The notes beneath the pieces are model-generated. The model was not told the origin of the DNA. It saw only the letters and a program-made list of their open reading frames with translations, and ran no database searches. The position numbers were made by a program, and so were the translations under genes. DNA of 64,000 nt, taken from NCBI GenBank assembly GCA_020740775.1, contig JAHEWK010000017.1:620001-684000 (forward strand), given 5' to 3'. The DNA comes from Ilyonectria destructans. Lineage: Eukaryota; Ascomycota; Sordariomycetes; Hypocreales; Nectriaceae. Within the stretch, counting starts at the first letter, position 1. Every line of letters begins with the position of its first letter. Positions 43,245 to 56,300 of this stretch are shown here, piece by piece.

Positions 43245-45678
43245 ATGGCGTCCGATTCTAATCTGCCGAGTGCGCCGGGGGCGAGTCCCTCAGCCGCGGT
43301 GGCAGCATCGAGAGAAAGGTCGCGTTGGTCATGCACCAACTGTCGAGAACGCAAGGTTGTAGCCCATGTCAAGATACTACGCTTCAGACAGAATGGTTAA
43401 GCTGACTTCAATCGCCGCAGGTCAAGTGTGATGGGGTCGTTCCTGCATGCTCCAGTTGCCAAAAGCGTGCAAAAGTCTGTGTCTATACGCATCACAGGAG
43501 AAGAGCTCCGAATACCAGAGTGTGGGTCCATACTGATGATTATACGCGACATATGGTCCTCTGACACCTGCGAGCTCACTTCATAGATCATACCGCAATA
43601 TTTCCCAAAGACTAGACAGAGTTCAACATATAGTATCCAGAGCGCGGACAAAGCCTCATAGGAATGCACCCACCAACGAAAATACCGACGATGACGCAAC
43701 CTCAAGCGTACAGATCACGGAAGACGCAACGAGTATGTTTAGCCATTACACCCATCATATCCGTCTGCTCTAACTTTCAAACAGCCCCGAAAACAACACT
43801 CATAAGGCAGGGGATTGATGACACGGAGATGGACGATGCCATCAATCATTCGCCACCATCTTTACCATCAACTCAACCCACTTCCTCACCGAAAGATTCT
43901 TGTTCAATATTGTCTCAACAAACTGCAGCATGGTTTGATACTCTGGCGGGACATGATAACTTCAGCCAAATGTTACGTCGTATGGAAGGCTCACAGAACC
44001 CCCCTGCGTTACAATTTGATCTTAGTCTTATGGACCCCCTTCCCTCGGAAAGTATCATGAAGCACTTCCTAAAAGGTATGTCTCCTCCTCTGAAACTCAC
44101 CAAACTCATAGCTTTACTCACCCATTGCAGTTTTCCTTCGCCCTTTGAATGAGGACGTGTGCCTCTTTGAGGAAGATCAGCTCATTGCTTTGGCTCAGTG
44201 GGGCCCAGGAATTACCACGAGCCCTGCAGCAAATTGGTATGCCGCATTGAGCATTGTCAGCGCACTTTCCCTTCGCATCCTGAGCGGGATGCGAAACCAT
44301 CAGTCGGAGGAGTTTCTGCAAAGCACCCTCAAGATACTTCCGTACATCATCACCGAGACGCCAGATGACATTGCCATTGGAGTATGCATGTCGACGGTAT
44401 GAAATCCCCCTAGACGTTGGCTCGGTTACGTTGCTGAACATGAAAGGTCTTTTATTTGATGCTTACATCGAGGACTAACCTCGCCGCGACTATCCTGAGA
44501 GCAACTGTGGGAATGATCGTCAAACCAGAGCACCGCAATCCGACGAGCCCAAATGCCAACATGAGTTCGGAAACGTTACACAGACGGCGACTCTTCTGGC
44601 AAGCATACATCTGGGACTGCGACATCTCCATGCGCTTAGGAAAGCCGCCCTGCATGCCAGACGATCTTCGTCCTCCGTTGCCCGAGGAACAACCAGACGA
44701 TGGCTACAGTTCATACACGCTGGCTAGTGGATTCGCCATGAATTTCCTGCGAGTACAAGTGCTGCTGGCTGATATACAAAGGAAGACCCATCACATGCTC
44801 CGGCCTGAGCTGATTTCCAGCCAGTCCACTGAGCAAATATATGCCAGCATTAATGAACTCAACACGGAGCTCCAAAACTGGCGGGATCGCATACCCGGAA
44901 TTGGCAAACCATTGACGAGCTTTTTTAATGGTGAATACCGGGTCATCAGGTGCATGACGACTCTCCATTGCACCTACTTCCAATTACTTATTGCGATAAA
45001 CAACGTCGATTTCCCACATTCGCCAACCAGCTCCGGCTTGAGTAGTGGTAGTGTTGTCATCACCCGCAGCCGTGCAGTGTGCATCAGAGCAGCGCGGGCT
45101 TCCCTTTCCTTGCTAGGCGAGCACGATATTCGCCATCCACATACAATGTAAGAGCTCATCCACTAGATCATTTTTCTTTTATCCTCTCCAGGATTTGCTA
45201 ACAGCATGCGTATAGCTACCTACTTGATCATTTGGCATGGAGTGTTGATATCATCTACGTCAACATCATCCAAAACAAAAAATCGCCAGCAGTGTTGACT
45301 GATCTGCAACTGGTCAAAAGAATGGTGATTCTCTACGAGAAGTATGAGTCTAACCGAGATAGTGTGAAATCGTACCTCATGGTGCGAGCCCTTCTCGAAG
45401 TTGCTTCCAAGGCAATGCAAAGTGTCCTTCTCGCCAGTGGCTTTCAGAGAGAGTGCTCAGACCCTGATACGGCTGGGCTCGATGGCTCGAGGCACGAAAC
45501 TGCGAGGCAATGGGATGCGGGCCCAGGACTGTTGCAGTCGCCAACTGAATATGTGATGATGCAATCCCTGGTTACGAGTCAACATGATAACCCTTCCCTG
45601 ATGCCGAGCAGCAAGAGCCCAGCTCATAATGACTGGTTCACCCAGGGAATCAATTCAGTCATGTATCAGAATGATTAG
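43245..45678 (+). CDS. Zn2Cys6 transcription factor
   Basis: Seven exons: 43245-43355, 43421-43521, 43587-43732, 43785-44075, 44131-44396, 44447-45147 and 45216-45678. All phases fit; 692 aa. The binuclear zinc cluster CTNCRERKVKC...CSSCQKRAKVC spans intron 1 and has the exact C-x2-C-x6-C-x6-C-x2-C-x6-C spacing. A basic tail (HHRRRAPNTR) and a helix that may form a coiled-coil (YRNISQRLDRVQHIVSRA) follow. The fungal-specific regulatory domain includes LHRRRLFWQAYIWDCDISMRLGKPP (exon 6), the canonical motif. Exon 2 uses the second of two overlapping donors (GTGGGT) to keep phase. Nuclear regulator of unknown targets. Five identical 16-bp motifs lie in its upstream region. Confidence 0.88.
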
Positions 45679-45966
45679 ATCTTTCCGTAACTTCAATTTG
45701 GATCAGGGGTGGCTGCCTCAGCACACAGTATGGATCTCTAAGGCCTAGGTGCTCGGAGTGATATTGAGGAGTTACTGGCTTTCTCAACCATTCAAATTGT
45801 AGATTGCTCGCATCCCTATAGAGAATGTAGAAGTTGATCCGGGATTCACAGTGATATTCTTCAACTGTTCGGCATATAAGAACGGCCGGCCTATAAGCAA
45901 GCCTGGCTTATCGAAGCTCGCTGGTAGATTCAGAGAATCTTCACAGTAACACCCTCCGTCGAGATT
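45679..45966. other. Convergent 3' flanks
   Basis: Short spacer between the Zn2Cys6 gene and the Alt a 1-like gene; nothing else was seen. Confidence 0.4.
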
Positions 45967-46484
45967 TTACAGCTCAACATCATCACCAGGACCGGAACCA
46001 ACCGGTCCGTCAATGATGAAAGTCACGGGCTCCCCCTGGGTACAGATCTCGTCGGCGGGGCCACTTCCATGGCTGTTATCGCAGACGGTGTCGACATTGG
46101 AGAGACCACGGAGGTCCGCATGCCTGTGCTAGTGTCAGAGCGGAGTGATTGAGTCGACACACGGTGGACTTACGAATCCCCAACATCGTGGTACACCATT
46201 GTAGCGAAGTCCACGCCATCTTCGCCAGCAAACAAAGCGAAAGAGTAGTCAGAGTCTCCACAGGGGAAGATCACGATAGGGCTGGGAAACGCAAAGTTGG
46301 AGGCCGAACACTCCAAGTCCTTAGCGTTGTCACCATTGAGCTTGAATGAGACACTCTCAATGGTGGTCCCGACGGGGCTCCCCTCTTTGTGCACGGAGAG
46401 GTGAGAGACCTTGATTCTCTCCCCCCGCCCGGCTAAGGCTGGCGCGGCGAGAGCTAGCAAAGAAGCGAAAATTTCGGAGCGCAT
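45967..46484 (-). CDS. Small secreted Alt a 1 / PevD1-like protein
   Basis: Two exons, 46484-46174 and 46123-45967, with a 50-nt intron (GTAAGT donor, ACACTAGCACAG acceptor); 155 aa. The N-terminus MRSEIFASLLALAAPALAGR is a signal peptide. The mature protein is beta-rich with four visible cysteines (LECSASN, FPCGDS, TVCDNS, EICTQG). The arrangement IESVSFKLNG, DYSFALFAGEDG and TMVYHDVG, then LRGLSNVDTVC, fits the AA1-like domain found in the Alternaria allergen Alt a 1 and the elicitor PevD1. Such proteins are found only in fungi and are often secreted at plant contact (family knowledge). Role here is unproven. Confidence 0.75.
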
Positions 46485-49383
46485 GTTGATAACCTTGCGA
46501 AAGATGAAGATTAAAGTATTTGAAAGCTGATTCTGATTGCCTTGTTGGATGTTGTTGTGTTAAGATAAAGAGATGGGAGTGACTGTACCACGATAGTCGG
46601 GGCTGGGATACTTTTATGTCTGGCTAAGGGAAGGCCAGATTTCCCGCAGGACCTGATCGCGTAGCCATTTGAAAAATACGGTAGCAAACAAGCTCAGGCA
46701 GGCATCGTGTCTAACCTGATCCACCGTACGCACCCAAGGATGATACGCCACAATTATGCCCAGGCAACAGCCGGCAAGGATAACCGGGAGCTCGTATGGT
46801 TTCTCGGATAGCTAGCCTATAGCATTTACCCGTTTCCCCGCCTTATTGGTACAGGGATCTAGATCCTGACATCATGTTGGCTTTCGTATATAGCGGAGTA
46901 GCAAGCACACTCCTGAACCAGCGGACCTCAGCCAATACAATCGCTCAGAATATACAGGAGCGCACCTGACCCTACTGTAAGAAGTAAAGGGTCGGCAGCG
47001 TAAGCGAAGACAACCTTCTAGGTTGGGACTAGTTGCCCAGGTCTAAGCCTCATGAGACAGGGCCAGTGTCCTAGGTATTAAAGAGGAAATCCCCGAGCGA
47101 GAACCCCATCAAACGGCGTCATGCAATTTAGACTTGTTTTTTAACGTTGTGGCAACTTCATTTGCTACCCCCATCACAAGGCGGCATATAATAGTCGCGC
47201 CAGTGTGGGCTTAACAGCGCTAGCACTGTAAAGAATGCAGTTGCTTGTATCCGCTAGCCCATTAATGCTGCATGGGGTTTTTCGCCAGTCGGCTTGACAT
47301 TACTTCCTGGACCCAAAGGGTAATGGAAGCCTGTGAGCTCGGGAGGATGTCCTATGTGAGAGGCCATCTAGCCGAGATGAACATGCGCATCGTATTCGTC
47401 GTTCTCGTTGGCGGGGCGATTGAAAACGCTGATATCTTCAGAAGATTCCACATCTAGGACAAGGTCAGCATGTGGATTACTGCACGAGCCTGGGAAAAGC
47501 TGACAAGGAGGCCGGGACTCCAGGTATCGGCTCTATACCATCAAAGCGCGAGTTTGCTGTGGTGCAGACCGCACCTGCGTCGGAAGAGGAACTAGGCGAG
47601 GACGCATGCTGGCTTGACGGTAGGTTTGTAGCTGAATGGGTAGAGTCAAGCTAGGCAACTGCCATCCCAGACGTTTCCAAAGGCAAAGAGAAGAAAAAAT
47701 TGGTGTTCCAAAGGGGTTTGCCAAAGGAACGCTGCCTTTTGATCCATTTGGTTTGGATGAACGCTACGACATCTTTGCTTAGGCTAGTAGTCACACGGTT
47801 CGAGCCATCCGCGTTCGAGCTTCAGCGTTCGGGCACATCGTCATCGGGGAGGGATACACCAGCGGGTACGTCGGGCGATGACATGATTAATGGTGGCTGC
47901 GGAGAAGAGGTGATAGAGGCAACAGAAGAGGCAACATAAGAGGTGACAGAACATGTGACAGAAGAGAAGATATTTCCGGCTCAACATGGCCGGTGGTCAC
48001 CCCTTAAGGGCTTGGTCAGCTGGGTAATTGATTCACTACTCGAACCGAGCGGGATTCTATGAAGGAGGCCCCCAGAGATGATACTCGTCCCATACTTTTC
48101 CAGGTTTCTAGGCAAAGCAGTGGCGATATGCTTGTGACTACCTGGACCTAGTCAAAGCAATCATGCACTTGTTGCCTCTACTGTCGCTACGTGCTGTGCG
48201 AACATCCTCTCTGTTCTTCTTCTTCTACTTTGCTCCGATATAAAAGCCAGCCAGCATAAAATGAAAGTTGAAAGGCCGAGTGATCCGATTTTATTGGCAG
48301 ACACAGGGGGTCATCCCTATAAAAGAGGCCTGCAAGGTGCTCTCTTCTTAATCCCTCCCTCAGACTCCCAACTTTTACCCGGATTCAATCCTCAGACTTG
48401 GTTGATGACGCAATGATATCCGCCACTCACACATATGCTACGGGCATCAATGAGTGAAGACGCCCTATCAAATTACAACTGTGGGGCCAGAACCTCCTGT
48501 TGATGCCCTCCCTATCGTTGGTGATGACTCGGGCTGAGTGGAGGGCGCGGCATATGACGTGACGTCATGGAGAGATTCGGACCAAGACTCAACTCAGCAC
48601 GACATCCAGCCATCACTTTTCCTCCATTGGCTGCTGACTGAGCTCTTTGTCATGACTTGTGCACCCTCCTCGGTAATACAAAGGATAGGAAGTAAGAGGA
48701 AGCCTTACTGTGTATGAACATAGCATGTTAGGAATTGCCTGACGGATGAGCTGGATGATCTCGACGCTATCACAATGGCCGTGGATTACTGTCAGAAGAA
48801 TGTGGGTACGGCGCCTCAGAGGTCGAGGCCCTCGGCTATAAGGTTACTGTACGCATTGCAGCCTACACCTATTCCGACCTAGTAAGTAGAGTACATAGCA
48901 GTTTGTAAGCCGAGCTAGGTCCGGGGTCTCAAAGATCCCTGTACATCAGAATACACACTCGCTTTGTTGCATCTTACATTTCTATCCTTGGAAGCCTGCC
49001 GTAACAATTACACCTTGATCTACAGGATCTGCTCCTCCTGACTCGGATACACTGAAGATCCGACCCTAGCTGACCCGCGTGGTAGGTTGGCTACCCGGGA
49101 CACGAGCTCTTTCTGCATTACAGCCAAATTCGAAATCGGTGTCTGGTTCCTGCACTCTTAGACTCTTTTTAGGCAAAGGGTTGTGACAGTACTGCACAAA
49201 CCTAGACACGTCCCTGCAATAGGGAAAAGACACAGATCCGTCAAGCTACCGAAGTTGTGCACACGGTGATGGATGGACGACAATTGCTCCTGTGTTCCCA
49301 GATCTTCAGTCAACTCGTCCCAATGGGTATGGTATTTGTCCTTATGCAAGCAAATACACGGCTAACATTCTCCACCCAATAGA
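46485..49383. other. Long intergenic region, nothing recognised
   Basis: About 2.9 kb without a supported gene. Short frames at 47272-47457, 47472-47654 and 47700-47939 have no domain and look like chance. A palindrome TGACGTCA at 48560-48567, overlapped by a further TGACGT, is a good bZIP/CREB-type binding word. A TATAAAAG-like box lies near 48238 without a gene after it. Confidence 0.45.
48555..48567. promoter_or_regulatory. CRE-type bZIP palindrome
   Basis: TGACGTGACGTCA contains a perfect CRE (TGACGTCA) plus a half site. No gene start is close (nearest is over 1.8 kb away), so function is doubtful. Confidence 0.2.
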
Positions 49384-50412
49384 TCACTCTTTTATCAGCT
49401 CTAATGCGATATCCCGGAACTCATCAGCAAACTGCAATTTGTTACTCCATTCCGACGGAATCCCCTCAATACCATCTCGAGATCCAAGCAGGCCTCCGGC
49501 AACAGCCCCATTGGTATCCGTATCATGCCCAACTCGCACAACGTCCACTAGTACGTCTTCAAGGCTCCTGTAATCTAGCACCGCGGCGACAGCCAAGATT
49601 AGCGACCCGAGGACATAACCACCAAATTTCCCTTTCATGTCAATAGGCGGCCCGTCTCTCGCCGTGTCAGCTATTGAGAGCTCCTTTCCTCGACGTATGG
49701 CAGCCGTGACAGGACCCGCATCACCTTCGAGTTCTAGCGAAATAGCTTCCCCTGCGGCGACAGCACTGACTGACGAGGTGCCCGAGATAAGTTGGGCAAC
49801 TATGGTGTTGTAGGCTGCGCAGGCGACGGTGCACCGCGGGTCGTCGTGAGTGACGCGACTGATGCGTATAGACTCCTCGACAAGGAGAGAAGGGGAGGGC
49901 TGGAAAAGCGCGGTCGGGATACAGCGCATGAGGCTTCCGTTCCCAGCACTTCTTCCCCCAGACCCTGCTTTTGATGGATCCCGTGTTCTTTTGTACAGCC
50001 GGAGGCCATTGGCCGTTGTGTTTCCAATGTCCACAGGCCTGGATCCTCGAACACGGTCCGGCCAGTCCCCTTCAAGCCACTTGACGAAGTAGTCGGCCGC
50101 CATCTTCACCACGTCCTTCCCCTCCTTCGCGGAAGACGACTCAGTAGCTGGCTGGTTAGTCTGACTTCTTCTGTGGTCACGGTAGGCGAGTAGAACGGCA
50201 CGGGTCATATCCGTGTCATCAGTAGCATGACCAGGGGGCCATCGGAGAAAGCCACCGCCGATGATAGAGCGGAGGCCCGATGGGTATTCAGAGCGAATGG
50301 AGGTATGGGTTCGGAACTCGAGGGCTGCGCCGAGGGCGTCGCCAACATGTACGCCTAAAAGAGCGCCTATCGTGCGGGATTGACGCGGAGTGAGTTCTGA
50401 CATGATTGACAA
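49384..50412 (-). CDS. ADP-ribosylglycohydrolase (DraG/ARH-like)
   Basis: Single exon, 342 aa, full length for the family. It removes ADP-ribose from proteins or small molecules using two magnesium ions (family knowledge). Metal-binding motifs are visible: GVHVGDALGAALEF near the N-terminus, HATDDTDMT at about 62-70, and GHDTDTNGAVAGGLLGSRDG near the C-terminus. A conserved SAGNGSLMRCIP block lies in the middle. ATG at 50412 or the in-frame ATG three codons later could be used (MSIMSEL). No signal peptide, so probably cytosolic. No ADP-ribosyltransferase or other partner lies next to it. GC-rich and without introns, unlike most of its neighbours. Confidence 0.92.
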   Translation of the reverse strand: MSIMSELTPRQSRTIGALLGVHVGDALGAALEFRTHTSIRSEYPSGLRSIIGGGFLRWPPGHATDDTDMTRAVLLAYRDHRRSQTNQPATESSSAKEGKDVVKMAADYFVKWLEGDWPDRVRGSRPVDIGNTTANGLRLYKRTRDPSKAGSGGRSAGNGSLMRCIPTALFQPSPSLLVEESIRISRVTHDDPRCTVACAAYNTIVAQLISGTSSVSAVAAGEAISLELEGDAGPVTAAIRRGKELSIADTARDGPPIDMKGKFGGYVLGSLILAVAAVLDYRSLEDVLVDVVRVGHDTDTNGAVAGGLLGSRDGIEGIPSEWSNKLQFADEFRDIALELIKE

Positions 50413-51309
50413 AGTGGTTGCTCTATGTATTGTGTATACTTTCTGCCGTGAAAGCTCCGGTGCGGCCTTTCTGTGGATGGAAGGGCGTGACTACGCCTGG
50501 GGGCAATAGGCAACAGCTAGGCAGCAGCCAGGCTCGACTGTCATCACTCTATTATTAGGTGCATAGCCCCAGAAGTGCAACGATTTGTCTTGTTTATGCA
50601 TATCACGAGGGTGTGTCCCACTTAGGCTAGCGCTGTGTTTTGACCTGGATCCCTTTATCTGAAAAGTGTCTAAAAGTGAGTAAAGCAGACACTGATTTTA
50701 ATTTTAGCTGAAAAATAGCAGATACTACTAAATTTAAAATCAGTATTCAGTTTAATATAACCAAATATGTTAATAGCTGAAAAGCTTAAAGCTGTATTAC
50801 CTCGTAAAAAGTAGGCCCGGTACGGTTCTGCCGGTTGTAACCGCCTGGTCCCACCCCAGGCCAAGTGATGGATCCGTTACGGTCAAATTGATCAATGGAA
50901 TAGTGTTCAAATTGATGATGATAATCATGATCCTTCCTTCCGGTCATCCGGACCGGCAGGAAGAGGGGTTATCTGACCCCCCTTTATGGCTAAGGTCCGG
51001 ATATCAATCTATCGAAGGATTTGTGGTACAGGGTCTCTATCCAACACTAAGTTAAGTTACATCCCAAGATCTTCCCGTTTAGGAAATATTTTCCCTCTGA
51101 TTGCGGACTGGAAAGGCCCACCTCGACCCGAGGAGCCGATTCCGCTCCTCATTACCACTTTAAGCCAAGCCAAGTAAGAACAATATTTGGACACTCGATT
51201 GAACAGCGATTCAGTGATTAATGGGTACATATTCTGTTTACTAAACGCAGCCATCTGGCTCATGCAATCGAGCTGCACGAAAACGCGGGAACCTGAGTAA
51301 CATCCAACA
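50413..51309. other. Intergenic with AT-rich inverted repeats
   Basis: CTGATTTTAA near 50692 and TTAAAATCAG near 50732 form an inverted repeat inside an AT-rich block (50660-50800), perhaps a transposon relic. Several FGGTC/CCGG-type inverted words occur at 50820-51000. The promoter of the carboxypeptidase lies at the end. Confidence 0.4.
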
Positions 51310-52994
51310 ATGGCGTTGAAGCGAGTAGCACTCGCATGTTTGGTGCTAACTGTGGCGCCTGCGCTGGCCTCATCCTACAAGACTGTCACATCCAAGTTCA
51401 GCAGCAATACAGTTCGCTTTAAGAGTTGGGCCGCCGACGATGTGTCGGTTTGCCATGGCGGAGCAGCTCATCACACGGGATGGGCTGATGTCGGAGATCG
51501 CCACTTGTTCTTTTGTGTGTTTGCCCTTATTTCCCGGCGCGCTAAGCTTGAGACTGACCTTTGACATTGAAGGGTTCCATGAAGCTCGAAACAACAAAAA
51601 GGATGCTCCCCTACTGATTTGGCTGCAAGGAGGCCCTGGGGGAAGCTCTTTGCACGGCATGCTGTACGAAAATGGCCCATGCCTCATCGATGGTGCCGAT
51701 GCGACCAAGTTCAATCCTTACTCGTGGACGGAACACTTCAACGTCATCTACCTCGATCAGCCTGCCGGTGTTGGTTACTCCTACACCGATCATAATAAAG
51801 ACGACTCATCATACCCGTCTCGAGTTGGAGACTCCTCACTGGATGCCGTTGCATTCATCAGATTGTTCTACGAGGCTTTCCCACATCTGGCGAGTTCTGA
51901 TCTCCATTTGTCTGGAGAGTCTTATGCTGGCCGCTATGTCCCGGCCTTTGCATCCGCCATCCTGGACTACAATCAGTTTCTCAGTTCCACGCCTGGAACT
52001 CCCGAGTCTAGCGCAATCATCCCTTTGCGATCCATCATGGTTGGCAACCCGTGGATCAGCCCTGCTGCACAGCTCCCCGCAATGTACGACGTGTCGTGCT
52101 ACGAATACCGCGAACGGTACGCCCCTCACCTCGACCCAGATGACTGTGCGAAAGCACTGAAACTTGTTGATCGATGCGAGTCGGCTGTGCGCGCTTGCGC
52201 GATGGGAGGTGATGACCCAGTTCTCTGCGCTCAACCCAAAGAACTATGTCAGGACCAGTTCACTTCCATTTTCATCAACACGACTCGGAGCATTTACGAT
52301 AGGCGGCGGAGGTCATGTGCCAGTCCCGGGAATTGCTACCCTGACATAAAGGACATCATCTCGTATCTTGGCTCAGATGACATGCTCAATGACAAGCTTG
52401 AAGTTTTAGCCCAGAGCGAAGGCCGCAAGAGGTCTTGGGATATGACAAGCGAGATCATTCAGCGGCGGTTCTTTGAATCTGGAGACTTCTATACCCCTAC
52501 GGCTGGCTATCTCGGCAAGATCCTAAGCCACGCTCGCAAGACGCATCTGGCAAAGGTCCAACGACCCATCGATGTATTGCTGTATGTTGGTGTGACCGAC
52601 ATCATATGCAACCCCGAAGGTGTATATGAGGGCTTGCAGCACGTTGAGTGGGACGGACGTACACCATTTCGTGCTGTCCCTTGGAAGGAGTTGCCGTGGA
52701 ATACCTCAAGTGGGTTGCGCGGTGGAAGGGTCAAAGCCGTGCCTAATCTATGGCTTGCTGAGATTGAAGAAGCAGGACACATGGTAAGTCTGAAGTTTGA
52801 GTTTTTGCCGCACATCATCTAATTCCGGATAGGTTCCTTATGATCAGCCTGCCTCGGCTCTCAATTTGGTTGAATACTGGCTGGATTACTTGAAGCAGCC
52901 GACCGGCATTGTGCCTAACTTCCAGGATGGTGTCGCGTTGAACAATGGAAAGGAAACGCAAAAGTCCCTTGGTGAAGAGAGGGAGGATCTGTAA
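51310..52994 (+). CDS. Secreted S10 serine carboxypeptidase
   Basis: Three exons: 51310-51514, 51573-52783 and 52833-52994; 525 aa. A signal peptide (MALKRVALACLVLTVAPALA) leads into the secretory path or vacuole. The first splice restores HLFFWFHEARNNKKDAPL, and the second restores EEAGHMVPYDQP. Catalytic triad: Ser in GESYAGRY (about residue 184), Asp in YVGVTDIICN, His in AGHMVPYDQP. Substrate-binding LLIWLQGGPGGSS has Gln in place of the common Asn. LDQPAGVGYSY is canonical. It removes C-terminal residues from peptides at acid pH (family knowledge). The sequence is complete. A second S10 gene lies about 9 kb downstream but is only distantly alike. Confidence 0.93.
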
Positions 52995-53304
52995 ATAGTA
53001 CAGCCAGTTTCGTTGAGTGTAATTGTGTCACAATGCATCCATGATATTCGCCCGGGGCTGCACATCGCCTGCACTCGTGAATGGAAGGAGTCTACCAAAT
53101 ATTTTCCTCTGCCCGTGAAGGAAAGTTGTCACTAAGTTCATTCCTCTTATACATTTCTCAAGCTACAGCCATAGGCAAGAACCATGGTCTTGGGAATAAT
53201 ACAGCCACAAGGGGCCAGCGTAGCACCTCGACACACCAGAGGCAAGTGAACTCGTGAAAATATGATACAGGTCAAATCTGACCATTCTACATGCAGATTC
53301 TCGC
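52995..53304. other. Convergent 3' flanks
   Basis: Spacer between the carboxypeptidase and the ABC transporter 3' ends; nothing seen. Confidence 0.4.
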
Positions 53305-56300
53305 TTACTTGGATTTGCTCAACTTACACCGAGCATCATCCAACAAACCGGCTTCAGCAAGCATTGACGAGTAAAAGCCATCATCCCTCGCTATCAATGC
53401 AGCCGGCGAGTCGTACTCCACAACCTTACCGTTGTTCATAACCATGACTTTATCGTATTTGATCTGTGATTGCTTAGCTTGAGTTCCGTGAACACGGGTG
53501 GTCTGTAGAGGGTAGAAGTGGTAAGCGAGGGTGACTGACGGTCAATTCAAGCCGATGCATGACAGCAACGATTGTGTTTTTGAACTGTCCAAAAATGGTT
53601 TCATAGATGAGGTTCTCTGTCTCGTAGTCCAAGCTAGAAGTCGCTGTGGCGAAATTTCGATTAGCCACATAATCGACGCCTCTTTTAGATGGTGTTGGTT
53701 ACCTTCGTCTAGTATCAGGATCTTCGACTCTTGGAGCATGGTGCGTGCGAGCGCTAGGAGCTGAATCTCTCCAGAGGAAAGACTGGATCTGTGGAATCAA
53801 GAGTCAGAATTGATCAAGAGGAAGAGCATTGGTGATTCATGGCCAGTGTAGGCTTACCCAGGATCGAGGTCAATATCCAGAAGTCTAATATCATCCCGCT
53901 TCCGATCAGACAATTTCTCCAAGGCCTGCATCGCCGTCGAACGTTTTAGAGCTTGAATGATTTCTTCGTCAGTGTAGAGACCTAGCGGGTCGAGATTCCC
54001 ACGGACAGATCCCGAGATGATGACAGGGCTCTGGGGGATGATGGAGAGTGAATGTCGAAGTTTGGATGAATGAATCGTTGCGATATCCACGCCGTCCACC
54101 AGTGTCTCTCCACCGACTTGATCCATCATGCCTAATAGACACAATATCATCGACGATTTTCCAGCTCCTGTTCGTCCCACAACTGCAACTCTCTCCCCTG
54201 GTGATATCGTGACGTTGAGCGAGTTAAGACTCAAGGGTAACCCGGGACGGTATCTTGCGCTGACGGATCGAAACTCAATCTTTCCGTCTGTTGGCCACTT
54301 TGCAGAGAGACCTTCACCATCTCCGACTTCGTCCCTGTATCTCTCCTCTGGTTCCAATTCCTCGGTTGCTTGGCTGCCTAGGATGGCATACTCCTTGATG
54401 CGCGTAATTGAAACAGAATCTGCTTCAAACAGGGCGCTAATGCGCGCGATATTTCCCAGGATAGTTGTGACTTGAAATACGTATGTCATGACAAAGCCGA
54501 GGGTGCTAAGGTCGACCGATGAGGCGAGCAAGGCGCCGACGGCGAGTACTTGAAGGGTGACGGAGAGGATCTGAAGGCGGACGGCTATCCAAACGTCCAT
54601 GCAGGCTAGAGGGAACAAAGCGCGGAGGTTGGTCTGTAGCATTTCCTGGAACTTGGCGAGACGAAGGCTTACGGAGTTGTGGACTTTGAAGAGCACTCGG
54701 CCATCATTTGCTTCTTGGATGTAGCTGAGGAGAGGTGCCCGAGATGATACATCCATGTGCCGAAGCTCGCGAAGTTTCTCGAGATAAAACTGCTGCAGGT
54801 GGAAGCAGAGGAAGATCAAGGGTACCACGAAAACGAGACTAATGGGCGTAGAGACGATAAGAACGACACAAGAGAGGAGGAGGTTTGCAAACTGGGCAAT
54901 AAGTGATATGAGAGACCCGGTGAGAGATCCGTCGATTCGGGCGATGTCGTTCGTGAAGAGGTTGAGGATCTCGCCGGTGGGCACGACCGAGAAAAAGTCC
55001 ATCCGACGTGAGAGAACACCTTTTACCAAGCCTGTGTGTATTTTGGTCGAGGCTGGGATGATGCAAAACCTGTACAGCGAGACGATGAACGTAAAGAAAA
55101 GCAACATTTGGGCCACGGAGAAGAGGGCGAAGAGGACGAGGTCCCATCTTAGACGTGATGGCGTCGGCTCCGAGGACATCATCTTCAGGACATAAGTGCC
55201 AAAGATTGAAACAAGTCTGCCGAAGAGGAGAAGGAAAATCGTAATAGGCCACCCAAACCTATCAGCCGCAACGACATATGTCCATATGGGGTGCTTCCAA
55301 AACTTGGAATCGGTTGAAGTTTGGGGTACATCGAGGACAGCTTGTTCGAGGTGGTTGTCACTAAAGGTGTGTTCCGGACTGGATTTCGCCTTGTTTGCCA
55401 TCAAACTCTGAGCCTTGGGCGACGGTGATGTCCGAGAAACGGGTTGGTCAAGAACCTCACTTGGAGACTCCGTGATGCCGACCTCTGTTGTGTCTGATCC
55501 GGAACTAGAGACAGCCATCTCTGTTGATGATTCCTCCATGAGGGGTGCATCGGAAAGAGTACGGCGTTGTAATGTCTCTTTATCCAGTACATACGTCGAA
55601 TCAGCTTCCCTCAAGAGCATCGGGGTGCTGGAGGAAATGATTCTCGTAGTATTCGCCAAAAGCCCTTCTGAGCCCAGTAAACGCTGGATAATATGTCTTT
55701 GAACCTTGACATCTACCGCAGCCAGTGGATCATCAAGGATGTAAACATCTGCTTGAGAGTACGCAGCCCTGGCGAGACAAATTCGAGTCTTCTGGCCGCC
55801 AGACAGGGCAATAGAGCCAGTAACCGGAGTGAGGTCAGCTTGGCGAAGACGCTGAAAGTCTGGTTGAAGGCAGCATGCTTCTACGACCCTTTCATAGAGT
55901 TCGGGATCATAATCCTTTCCAAACAAGATGTTGTCCCGAACTGTGCCGCTTGTCAAAAATGGTTGCTGTGGCAAGTAGGCTACCTGGAGATTTTCTGTGC
56001 GTGACTGATTGAGTTCCATGTATCTAAGCAATGAGAGCAGAGTCGTCGATTTTCCGGACCCAGTGGCTCCAGTTATCACAGCAAGGCTTCTCTTCTTGAT
56101 ATCAAGGGTACCGCTCTCCAGGATCCGAGCACCACCAGGCCACTGCAGCTTGATGTCCTCGATTTCGATGGACTGTCCTTGTCCTTGGTTGCTATTTCCG
56201 GGCTCCCCCAGTGGTGCTAGATTTGTTTCTCGCAGGTTCATATAGTTTCGAATGCGGTCCAAGGATGTCTTCATGACTTGTATCGTCGTTGCCAGAGTAG

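Noticed and set aside
47790..47830. tRNA B-box-like word GGTTCGAGCC
   Set aside because: No matching A box or acceptor stem could be folded around it.
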